This document shows, piece by piece, positions 17,200 through 25,288 of a stretch of 64,000 nt of DNA. The stretch comes from Burkholderia sp. NRF60-BP8. Lineage in GTDB: Bacteria; Pseudomonadota; Gammaproteobacteria; Burkholderiales; Burkholderiaceae. Position 1 is the first letter of the stretch. Each line of letters opens with the position of its first letter. Position numbers and translations under genes: made by a program. The notes under the pieces are model-generated. The model saw only the letters and a list, made by a program, of their open reading frames with translations, was not told where the DNA came from and made no database searches. The stretch is taken from contig NZ_CP013373.1 of the NCBI RefSeq assembly GCF_001522585.2, positions 1,426,001 through 1,490,000 on the forward strand, given 5' to 3'.

Positions 17200-18429
17200 A
17201 TGGCGCGGGCAATGACGAAGCGACGGGCAACGCAGCCGGCGCGGCGTGTCGGCGCGACGCTCGCGCTGGCGGTTGCGGTGACGTGCGCGGCGGCCGGCAT
17301 GGCCACGCGCGCGCACGCCGCCGGGGCCGGCGCAGCCGACGCGGCCGCCGCGGGATGCGGCGCGGCGTGGCCGCGCTGGGAGGCGTTCAAGCGCGATTTC
17401 ATCTCGGCGGACGGCCGCGTGATCGACGTCGGCTCGGCCGATTCGCGCACGGTATCGGAGGGTCAGGCGTATGGACTTTTCTTCGCGCTCGTCGCGGACG
17501 ACCGGCGCATGTTCGACACGATCCTCGCATGGACCGAGAACAACCTCGCGCAGGGCGACCTGAGCGCGCATCTGCCGGCGTGGCTGTGGGGCCGCGCGCC
17601 CGACGGCGCGTGGCGCGTGCTCGACGCGAACGCGGCGTCGGACGCCGACCTGTGGATCGCGTATGCGCTCGTCGAGGCCGGCCGGCTGTGGCACGAGCGC
17701 AGCTATACGGCGCGCGGCGCGCTGCTCGCGAAGCGCGTGCTCGACGCCGAGACGGCGACCGTGCCGGGCCTCGGCCTCACGCTGCTGCCGGGGCCGACCG
17801 GGTTCAAGCTGGCCAACGGCCAATGGCGCGTGAATCCGAGCTATTCGCCGCCGCAGGTGATTCGCGCGCTCGGTGCGCGGCTGCCCGACGACCGTCGCTG
17901 GGCAGCGCTGGCATCCAGCACCGGGCGCGTGCTGCTCGACACCGCGCCGAAGGGCTTCTCGCCCGATTGGGCGTTGTATCGCGCGGGCAAGGGTTTCGGG
18001 CCCGATCCGGACACGCAAGCGCAGAGCGCGTACAACGCGATCCGCGTGTACTTGTGGGCCGGCATGCTGGATCGCGCCGATCCGCTCGCCGCGCCGCTGC
18101 TCGCGCGCTTCGCGCCGTTCGCCGACCATATCGCCGCGCACGGCGCGCCGCCGGAGCGGGTCGATACGACGACGGGCGTCGCGGGGCCGAACGACGGCAA
18201 CGGCGGATTCTCCGCGGCGGCCGTGCCGTTTCTCGACGCACGCGGCCAGCACGCGCTCGCGGATGCGCAGGCAGCCCGCGTCGACACGCTCGCGCGCCAG
18301 TCGGCGCCCGGCTATTACACCAGCGTGCTGACGCTGTTCGGCCTCGGCTGGCGCGACGGCCGCTACCGATTCGGGGCGGACGGCACGCTCGACGCCCGCT
18401 GGGGAGGCCGCTCGTGCGCCGCCCGCTGA
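17200..18429 (+). CDS. bcsZ: BcsZ, periplasmic family-8 endo-1,4-beta-glucanase
   Basis: This 409-residue protein has a basic N terminus and signal peptide (cleavage likely after THAHA-type ATRAHAA near residue 40), then a GH8 (alpha/alpha)6-barrel domain. The catalytic acid is expected at Glu87 within SEGQAYGLFFAL, a family hallmark, and further conserved blocks are WLWGRAPDG and ASDADLWIAYAL. BcsZ trims or edits cellulose in the periplasm and is needed for optimal export. It starts 4 bp after the bcsB stop and overlaps bcsC by 16 bp. Confidence 0.95.
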   Translation: MARAMTKRRATQPARRVGATLALAVAVTCAAAGMATRAHAAGAGAADAAAAGCGAAWPRWEAFKRDFISADGRVIDVGSADSRTVSEGQAYGLFFALVADDRRMFDTILAWTENNLAQGDLSAHLPAWLWGRAPDGAWRVLDANAASDADLWIAYALVEAGRLWHERSYTARGALLAKRVLDAETATVPGLGLTLLPGPTGFKLANGQWRVNPSYSPPQVIRALGARLPDDRRWAALASSTGRVLLDTAPKGFSPDWALYRAGKGFGPDPDTQAQSAYNAIRVYLWAGMLDRADPLAAPLLARFAPFADHIAAHGAPPERVDTTTGVAGPNDGNGGFSAAAVPFLDARGQHALADAQAARVDTLARQSAPGYYTSVLTLFGLGWRDGRYRFGADGTLDARWGGRSCAAR

Positions 18430-21400
18430 AGTGCGCCGTGCCTCACGTCGCGGGATTCGCGTGGCTCGCGTCGTCGGTGTGCGCGGCGGCGCCGGGCGCC
18501 GCGTCGGGCGCGGCGATGGCGAACCCCGCGGCACCGGCGGCCTCGGCTGCGGCCGATGCGCGGCGCGAGCTCGACACCGCGCGGATGTGGGGCATCAAGC
18601 ATCGCGACGATCTCGCCCGCGATGCGCTGCGCAAGGGGCTGCTGATCGCGCCGGGCGATCCCGATCTGCTGGCCGAACAGGTGCGCGTGCTGCTGCGGCT
18701 CGGCGACGCGAAAGGCGCGCAGGCCTCGCTGGCGCGGCTGCAGGCGCAGTCGCCGAATGCGCCCGCCACGCGGCGGGTGGCCGACGAATACCGCGTCGCG
18801 ACGAGCGGGCGTGGCGAGATGGCGCAGATCCGGCTACTCGCGCGCAGCGGCCGCGCCGACGAGGCGGCCCGGCGGATCGTCGCGCTGTTTCCGAACGGCG
18901 CGCCGGCGGGGGCGCTCGGCGCCGAGTATTACCAGATCGTGTCGAATGCGCCGGGCGGGCGCGAGCCGGCGATCGCCGCGCTGCGGCGCGCGGTCGCCGC
19001 CGATCCGCGGGACACGAGCGCGTCGATGGCACTCGCGGGGCTGTTGAACCAGCGCGACGACACGCGCGCGGAAGCGAACCGGATCGCAGCGTCGCTCGCG
19101 AAACGCGCCGACGCGGACCATACGGAAGCGATGGCGCTGTGGCGGCGCGTGCTGCAGTCGGCCGGCAGCGATCCCGCGTATCTCGATGCGCTGCAGGCCT
19201 ATCTCGCGCTCGCGCCGGACGACACCGAATTCCGCGATCGCGTCGCCGGCCTCGAGCGGCAACGCGATGCGCAGCGCCGGCTCGAACGCGATCCCGACTA
19301 CATCGCGCAGCAGCGCGGGTTGCAGGCGCTCGCGCGCGGCGATCTGGCCGCCGCCGATCCGCTGCTCGCGCGCGCCGCGCGGGTGCGCGCGGACGACGCC
19401 GATGCGCTGGGCGGGCTCGGCCTGCTGCGTCTGCGCGAAGGACGGCACGACGAAGCGCGCGCGCTGTTCGCGCGGGCCGCGACGCGTGCGACCGACCAGC
19501 GCGGCAAATGGCTGGGCCTCGCGCGTACCGCGCAGTTCTGGGGGCTGCTCGCCCAGGGCCGCGAAGCGGCCGGTGCGGGACGCCCGCGGGATGCCGAACG
19601 CGCCGCGCGCGCGGCGCTCGCGATGCAGCCGGACAACCCCGACGCGAAGCTGCAGCTCGCCGATGCGCTGCTCGCGCAGCGCGACTGGGCGCAGGCGGAG
19701 CCGTTGCTGCGCGGCTTGCTGGCCGCCCGCTCGCCGAGCCTGTCGGCCGTGCGCGACACGGCCACGCTGTATGAGAACACCGGCCGTGCGGACCGGATCG
19801 GCCCGCTGCTCGACGCGCTGCAAGGGCGCGTGACGGGCGCCGACGATCGCCGTGCGCTCGACGGCCTGCGCGGCGACCTGCTCGCGAAGGAGGCGCGCGC
19901 GCTGGCCGACAAGGGGGCGCGCGGGCCGGCCGCGCAACGCTACGAGGCGGCCGTGCGCGCGGCACCCGACGCGCCGTGGACGCGCTTCGCGCTCGCGCGC
20001 CTCTATCGCGACATGGGGCTGCCGCAGCTCGGCCGCACGGTGATGGACGACGGGCTCGCCCGCAGCGACACGCCCGAGATGCGCTACGCGAGCGCGCTGT
20101 ACCGCAACTCGCTCGACGATGTCGCGGGCGCGCAGGCCGCGCTGGCGCCGGTCGACGATGCGCACCGTTCGGACGGCATGCGAGCGCTGGCGCGCAAGCT
20201 CGATGCCGAAAGCGCGCTGGCCGACGCGCGCGGCGCGCATGCCCGCGGCGATCGCGCGGCATTCGCCGCCACGCTCGCGCACGCGCAGGCGAGCGCGCAG
20301 GACGATCCCGACATGCTCGCCGCGATCGGCGCGCAGTGGATCGACGCGGGCGAACCCGAGCGCGGCCTCGCGCCGCTGCACGACTGGATCGCCGCGCACC
20401 CGCGCGAAGCCGACGCGGACGTGCGGCTGCGCTACGGCGACCTGCTCGGCAGCGCCGGTCGCGACGATGCGCTCGCCGCGTGGCTCGACACGCTGCGCCG
20501 CGACCCGGCGCTGACGCCCGCGCAGACGGCGCGGCTCGAGGACCAGTCGCTGCGGCTCGTGCTGCGGCAGACCGACGATGCGATCGCGCGACAGGACTAT
20601 GCACGGGCGCGCACGCTGCTCGATCGCGCGAGCCCGGCCGGCCGCGCGGACAAGCGTTACGCGCTCGAACTCGCCGATCTCGAACGCGCGCAGGGTCATT
20701 ACGACGCCGCACGCGATGCGCTCGCGCCGGTCGTGGCGCGCACGCCGGACGACGCCGATACGCAGCTCGCGCTCGCGCGGATCGACGAGGACAGCGGCAA
20801 CCGCGCCGCCGCCCGCACGCGCGTGCTCGCGGTGCTGGCGCGCACGCCGGACGACGACGTCGACACGCAACTGTCGGCCGTGCGCCGCCTGAACGCGCTG
20901 CGCAGCCCGGACGACGCCGCGCAGGTGACCGGCCGGCTGCAGGCCGCATATCCGGCACGCGCCGACGTGACGGTGGCGGCCGGGCGCGTGGCCGAGGCGC
21001 AGGGCCGCTATGACGACGCGGCGTCGCTGTACCGGCTGTCGCTGTCGCAGGAACGCACGGCGGGCGTGAGTCCGGGCCGCGACGGGCTGACGCCCGCGCA
21101 GGCCGCGTTCGCGGAACTCGAACAGCGGCGCAATCCCGAGATCGAGACCGGCTGGATGCCCGCGTACAAGTCGGGCGACGAAGGCGTCTCGTCGTATCGC
21201 GCGCAGCAGGTGCCGATCTACCTGCAGATGCCGATCCGCTACGACGGGCACGCGTTCGCGCAGATCGACACCGTGCACCTCGACCCGGGCGCGCTCGACA
21301 CGAGCGATCCGGACGCGTATTCGCTGAAGACGTTCGGCACCTATGCGGCGCTCAGGGCACGGACGAATCCGCTGGCCCCCGCGTTGCTCGCGAATCCGCC

Positions 21401-22298
21401 GGGCTCGCTGCACCAGTCGACGACGGGCGTCGCGCTCGGCGCCGGCTACCTGTCGGACGCGTGGCGCGTCGATCTCGGCACGTCGCCGCTCGGCTTCCCG
21501 GTGCATTACCTCGTCGGCGGCGTGCGCTATCGCTTCGACGCGGGCCCCGCGAGCTTCTCCGTGAATGCATCGCGGCGGCCGGAAACGAGCAGCGTGCTGT
21601 CGTACGCGGGGATGCGCGACCCGTGGACGGGCGCGGTGTGGGGCGGCGTGCGCCGCGACGGCGTGAACCTGCGCGCGTCGGTCGACGTCGGCCGCACGAA
21701 CCTGTTCGCGGAACTCGGCGCGGGTGTGCTGTCCGGCCGCAACGTCGAGCGCAATGCGGAAGTCACGCTGCGCACCGGCTTCACGGTGCCCGTGTACGAG
21801 CGCGCGACGATGAAGGTCAGCACCGGGCTCGTCGGCAATGCGTGGCACTACGCGCAGAACCTGCGCTACTACACGTACGGGCAGGGCGGTTACTACAGCC
21901 CGCAGCGCTATCTGTCGCTCGGCGTGCCGATCGAATGGGCGGGGCGGCACGATGCGCTGTCGTGGGACCTGACCGTCACGGGCGGGATCTCGAACAGCTA
22001 CGAGAAGGATTCGCTGTATTACCCGACGTTCTCCGACCAGCGCGCCGCGCAGGTGGCGGCCGGGTTCGTGTACGCGGGCAGTTCGACGCGCGGCGTGTCG
22101 TTCTCGTACGGCGTGAACGGCATCGTCGAGTATCGCGTGAACCCGCACCTGAGCGTCGGCGCGCAGTTGCACATCGACCGATCGCACGACTATGCGCCGA
22201 GCTCGGCGCTCGTCTACCTGCGCTATGCGTTCGATGCGCGCGCGCCGCGCAACTGGCTCGTGACGCCGACGCCCGTGCGGCTTTATTCGGATTACTAG
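18414..22298 (+). CDS. bcsC: BcsC, outer-membrane cellulose exporter with TPR repeats
   Basis: This protein is about 1294 residues long. GTG at 18414 is chosen because GGGGAGG lies 6 bp upstream (18401-18407) and it gives a proper signal peptide (AGFAWLASSVCAAAPG). Residues about 40-900 are arrays of tetratricopeptide-like helices (Ala/Arg/Asp-rich, repeated A-L-x-x-x-P-x-D units). The last 330 residues form the BCSC_C beta-barrel, with alternating aromatic strands ending in RLYSDY. It spans periplasm and outer membrane as the exit channel. It overlaps the bcsZ end in a different frame. Confidence 0.95.
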   Translation: MRRPLKCAVPHVAGFAWLASSVCAAAPGAASGAAMANPAAPAASAAADARRELDTARMWGIKHRDDLARDALRKGLLIAPGDPDLLAEQVRVLLRLGDAKGAQASLARLQAQSPNAPATRRVADEYRVATSGRGEMAQIRLLARSGRADEAARRIVALFPNGAPAGALGAEYYQIVSNAPGGREPAIAALRRAVAADPRDTSASMALAGLLNQRDDTRAEANRIAASLAKRADADHTEAMALWRRVLQSAGSDPAYLDALQAYLALAPDDTEFRDRVAGLERQRDAQRRLERDPDYIAQQRGLQALARGDLAAADPLLARAARVRADDADALGGLGLLRLREGRHDEARALFARAATRATDQRGKWLGLARTAQFWGLLAQGREAAGAGRPRDAERAARAALAMQPDNPDAKLQLADALLAQRDWAQAEPLLRGLLAARSPSLSAVRDTATLYENTGRADRIGPLLDALQGRVTGADDRRALDGLRGDLLAKEARALADKGARGPAAQRYEAAVRAAPDAPWTRFALARLYRDMGLPQLGRTVMDDGLARSDTPEMRYASALYRNSLDDVAGAQAALAPVDDAHRSDGMRALARKLDAESALADARGAHARGDRAAFAATLAHAQASAQDDPDMLAAIGAQWIDAGEPERGLAPLHDWIAAHPREADADVRLRYGDLLGSAGRDDALAAWLDTLRRDPALTPAQTARLEDQSLRLVLRQTDDAIARQDYARARTLLDRASPAGRADKRYALELADLERAQGHYDAARDALAPVVARTPDDADTQLALARIDEDSGNRAAARTRVLAVLARTPDDDVDTQLSAVRRLNALRSPDDAAQVTGRLQAAYPARADVTVAAGRVAEAQGRYDDAASLYRLSLSQERTAGVSPGRDGLTPAQAAFAELEQRRNPEIETGWMPAYKSGDEGVSSYRAQQVPIYLQMPIRYDGHAFAQIDTVHLDPGALDTSDPDAYSLKTFGTYAALRARTNPLAPALLANPPGSLHQSTTGVALGAGYLSDAWRVDLGTSPLGFPVHYLVGGVRYRFDAGPASFSVNASRRPETSSVLSYAGMRDPWTGAVWGGVRRDGVNLRASVDVGRTNLFAELGAGVLSGRNVERNAEVTLRTGFTVPVYERATMKVSTGLVGNAWHYAQNLRYYTYGQGGYYSPQRYLSLGVPIEWAGRHDALSWDLTVTGGISNSYEKDSLYYPTFSDQRAAQVAAGFVYAGSSTRGVSFSYGVNGIVEYRVNPHLSVGAQLHIDRSHDYAPSSALVYLRYAFDARAPRNWLVTPTPVRLYSDY

Positions 22299-22314
22299 GG
22301 ACGAGGGGAACGCC

Positions 22315-24270
22315 GTGACTACGGAATTCGATGCCAACCGCCTCGCGCCCGGCGCTACCGGCCTGGCCGACCGCTTGCGCACGCTGCTGCGCGTGAGGCT
22401 GGCGGGCGGCCGTGCCGGCGCGTTGAGCCGGCTCGCGATCGACGGTTTGCCCGATACCTGGACGCAACTGGAAGCCGGCGGCCTTTATGCGATCTACGCG
22501 GCCGGCGGCACGCCGGCATGCGATGCGCTCGTATGGGAAAGCGCGCGCCAGGCGCGCACGCGCGACGTCACGATCGTGTTGGCGCGCGATCCGGCGCGCG
22601 TCGCCGCGCAGATTGCGTCGCTCGGTTTCGCGGGCGGCGCGCAGCCGGCCGGCTGGCCGCGCAACCTGAACGTGCTGGCGATGCCGGCGGCGGCCCAGCC
22701 GGCCGACGACGGTGCCGACGCCGGCGTGGCCGGCCACGCGTCGCGCCGCGCGGCGCCGGGTGCGTTCGCGCGGCTGACCGGCGGCTTGCGCGCGATGAAG
22801 CGCTACGGGCTGCATGCGCGTTCGCTGTATTTCGTCGAAGGCGCGCAGCGCTGGTTCAGCTGGGACGATCCGGCCGCGCTCGCGGATGAAGCGTATGCGC
22901 TGGCCGACTGGTGCCGCACGCGCCGGATCGCGCTCGTGCTGCTGCTCGACCCGGAAGCGAGCCGTGCGGGCGGCGTCGCCCGCGCCGACGATGCGCCGCT
23001 CGTGCGCGATGCGGATCGCACGCAGCGCGGCGACTTCCACGGTGTCTGCTCGGGCGTCGCGCAGTTGCAGCGCACGCACGGCGAGTTGCTGTGGGTCGTC
23101 GATTTCTGGCGCGCGGGCGACACGCTCGCGGCCGGCGAGGTACGGCCGCTGCGCTTTGCGCCGGGCGGCCGGCTGTCGGCGAACGTGGATGGCGGTGCGA
23201 CCGAACCGGCGCGCCGGATGAAGCTCGCGCGCGACGAGGATCGCGTGGTGGTGAGCCGCGCGGTGCTCGACGGCGCGAGCCGCGTGCCGGACGGCTGGGA
23301 AATCGTCGACGACAACGCGGCCGTCGTCGCCGCGTGCGCGCACGCGCAGGCCGCGACCGCGGTGCTCGTGTTCCGTTCGCATGCGCAGCTCGAAGCGCTG
23401 TGCGCGGACGTGCACGCGCTGCGCCGGCAGTGCGGCGGCGCGCTGAAGATCGCGGTCGTCGAGCGCGGCGAGGTGCTGCGCCAGCAGTTCGAGGTGCTCG
23501 TGCTGAGCGTCGGCGCGAACCGGGTCGTCGCGCGCGATCTGCCGGTCTCGCGGATGCAGGCCGCCGTGCACGCGCTGCACGGCCAGCTTTACGCGCGGCC
23601 CGTCGCGGCCGACTATCGCGCGACGCTCGCGGCCGCGCTCGGCGATTCCGTGCTCGGCTATCTGCCGGTCGGCGCGTTCTGCCAGCGGGTTCGCGCGGTG
23701 CTCGAACGCGGCGCGGTGCTCGCGCTGCCGCATACGCTCGCGAAGCTCACGCTGTTGCCGGACGTGTCGCACGTCGACGCGCTGCGGCACTGCCGGCCGC
23801 GCCGCACGGGCGACATCGTGACGGCCGATGCCGGACACCTGTTCGTATTCCTGTTCGCGTGCGAGCCGGTCGACGCCGAGGACGCGCTCGCGCGGATCTT
23901 CGACGTGCCGGTCGATACGCTGTCCGACCGCGTCGTGTGCCTCGGGCAGGGCAGCATCGACACCGAGCTCGACGCGCTGACGGCCGAGAACCGGCGCGCG
24001 CCGATCGCCGACTACAGCGACCTGTTCGCGGCGACGCAGCCGGCGGGCGGCGCGCACGCCGGTCCCGGCGCGGCGTTGCCCGACGCGAGCGAGGTGAGCG
24101 ACGCGATCGCGGCGATCGATACCGTCGTCGCGCTCGAGGCGATCGGCGTGCCGCAGGCGTCCGCGCCCGCTGCCGTCGCCCCGTCGGCGCCGGACCCCGT
24201 CGTTCCCGCCGCGCGTGCGCGCGGCGCCGTCCGCAGCGCGATGCCGCTGCGCAAGCAGGAGGACGCATGA
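22315..24270 (+). CDS. bcsE: BcsE, c-di-GMP-binding GIL-domain cellulose regulator
   Basis: This 651-residue protein matches BcsE, the cytosolic regulator typical of phosphoethanolamine-cellulose operons. An RxGD motif (R497-T-G-D500) followed by HLFVFLFACEP fits the GIL domain that binds c-di-GMP. The N-terminal part resembles the degenerate RecA/receiver-like domains of the family (SRLAIDGLPDTWTQLEAGGL and RDVTIVLARDPARVA). The C-terminal ~60 residues are Ala/Pro-rich and likely flexible. It is joined to bcsF by an ATGA overlap. Confidence 0.88.
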   Translation: MTTEFDANRLAPGATGLADRLRTLLRVRLAGGRAGALSRLAIDGLPDTWTQLEAGGLYAIYAAGGTPACDALVWESARQARTRDVTIVLARDPARVAAQIASLGFAGGAQPAGWPRNLNVLAMPAAAQPADDGADAGVAGHASRRAAPGAFARLTGGLRAMKRYGLHARSLYFVEGAQRWFSWDDPAALADEAYALADWCRTRRIALVLLLDPEASRAGGVARADDAPLVRDADRTQRGDFHGVCSGVAQLQRTHGELLWVVDFWRAGDTLAAGEVRPLRFAPGGRLSANVDGGATEPARRMKLARDEDRVVVSRAVLDGASRVPDGWEIVDDNAAVVAACAHAQAATAVLVFRSHAQLEALCADVHALRRQCGGALKIAVVERGEVLRQQFEVLVLSVGANRVVARDLPVSRMQAAVHALHGQLYARPVAADYRATLAAALGDSVLGYLPVGAFCQRVRAVLERGAVLALPHTLAKLTLLPDVSHVDALRHCRPRRTGDIVTADAGHLFVFLFACEPVDAEDALARIFDVPVDTLSDRVVCLGQGSIDTELDALTAENRRAPIADYSDLFAATQPAGGAHAGPGAALPDASEVSDAIAAIDTVVALEAIGVPQASAPAAVAPSAPDPVVPAARARGAVRSAMPLRKQEDA

Positions 24271-24512
24271 TCGCCGAACTCGTCATCGGCTTCGTCGTCG
24301 GTATCGCGATCGCGGTGCCGGTGTGGATCGTCGCGCAGCACCTCGGCATCGGCCGCGGCTTCCACGCGCCGAGGGGCATCGACCGGCGCGACGCGGTGCC
24401 GTGCGAACTCGTGCCGGTCGTGCTGCGCGGCCGCCTGCTGCCGGGCGTCGGCGGCGACGAAGGTGACAAGCGCGGCAAACGCGGTGAGCACGACAGCGAG
24501 GCGGCACGATGA
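24267..24512 (+). CDS. bcsF: BcsF-like small membrane protein
   Basis: This 81-residue protein is a single N-terminal membrane helix (LVIGFVVGIAIAVPVWIVA) followed by a basic cytosolic tail. That layout and its place right after bcsE fit BcsF, which recruits BcsE to the membrane; the enterobacterial form is shorter (about 60 residues). It overlaps both neighbours by ATGA junctions (24267 and 24509). Identity rests on size, topology and synteny because the family is poorly conserved. Confidence 0.75.
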   Translation: MIAELVIGFVVGIAIAVPVWIVAQHLGIGRGFHAPRGIDRRDAVPCELVPVVLRGRLLPGVGGDEGDKRGKRGEHDSEAAR

Positions 24513-25288
24513 AGACGATCGCCGTGACTTCGACGACGGGCGGCGCGGGCCGCACGACACTCGCCGCCGCGCTCGCGGTGCTGCTTGCGCGCCGCGGCCG
24601 CCCGGTCGTCGCGGTCGAATTCGATGCACAGAACCTGATGGGCGCGACGCTCGGCCTCGACACGCTGGCCGAACGCGGTCTCGCGCACGGCCTGCTGGGC
24701 GGCGCCGAACCGTGGCACGCGCATACGTGGCGCAACGCCGACGGCGTGCTGTTCGTGCCGTACGGGCAGGTCGATGCGGCCGGCGCCGCCGCGTGCGATG
24801 CGCGGCTCGCGGCCGATCCCGCCTGGCTGTCGCGCGCGCTCGACGAGATCGCGCTGCCGGCCGACGGCGTCGTGCTGGTCGACACCCCCCGCTATCCGTC
24901 GCCGCAGGCCGGGCAGGCGATCCGGTGCGCGGACCTGACGCTCGTCGTCGTGCCGCCGGAGCCGGCCGCCTGCGCGACGACGGCCGCGCGGCTCGGCGCG
25001 TTGCGGGCCGGCCGCGGCGACCTGCAGATCGTCGTGAACCGGCTGAACCCGGCGCGCGACATGCAGCGCGACGCGCTGGCGATGCTGCGCGCGGTCGCGG
25101 GGCCGGCATCGATGCTCGAGCAGCGCATCCACGTCGACGCCGCGGTGCCCGAAGCGCTCGCGCGCGGCAGCTGGATCTTCGACGACGCGCCGTATTCGCA
25201 GGCGTCGCACGACCTGAACGGCGTCGCGAACTGGGTCGATGCATGGCTCACGGCGGCCGTCGCGGGCCGTGCCGGAGCGGCGCGATGA
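24509..25288 (+). CDS. bcsQ: BcsQ, MinD/ParA-like cellulose synthase localisation ATPase
   Basis: This 259-residue P-loop protein belongs to the SIMIBI/MinD class. The N terminus KTIAVTSTTGGAGRTTLAAA is the deviant Walker A region, but the usual GK[T/S] lysine is Arg and the signature lysine is Thr. Switch-like blocks VVAVEFDAQNLMGATLGLD and VVLVDTPRYPS follow. BcsQ proteins are known to have degenerate P-loops and support assembly and polar placement of the synthase with BcsR. It overlaps bcsF and bcsA by ATGA junctions. Confidence 0.9.
   Translation: MKTIAVTSTTGGAGRTTLAAALAVLLARRGRPVVAVEFDAQNLMGATLGLDTLAERGLAHGLLGGAEPWHAHTWRNADGVLFVPYGQVDAAGAAACDARLAADPAWLSRALDEIALPADGVVLVDTPRYPSPQAGQAIRCADLTLVVVPPEPAACATTAARLGALRAGRGDLQIVVNRLNPARDMQRDALAMLRAVAGPASMLEQRIHVDAAVPEALARGSWIFDDAPYSQASHDLNGVANWVDAWLTAAVAGRAGAAR

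Noticed and set aside
15429..18413. Upstream extension of the bcsC frame (total frame from 15429)
   Set aside because: It runs out of frame through bcsB and bcsZ. The real bcsC start is the GTG at 18414 with a strong ribosome site and signal peptide.
15115..18534. Minus-strand open frame of about 1139 codons opposite bcsB/bcsZ
   Set aside because: Same GC artefact; Arg/His/Glu-rich, no recognisable motif, opposite genes with catalytic motifs.
24509..25288. Calling bcsQ a pseudogene because of its P-loop
   Set aside because: The frame is intact and tightly coupled to bcsF and bcsA, and degenerate P-loops are known in this family.
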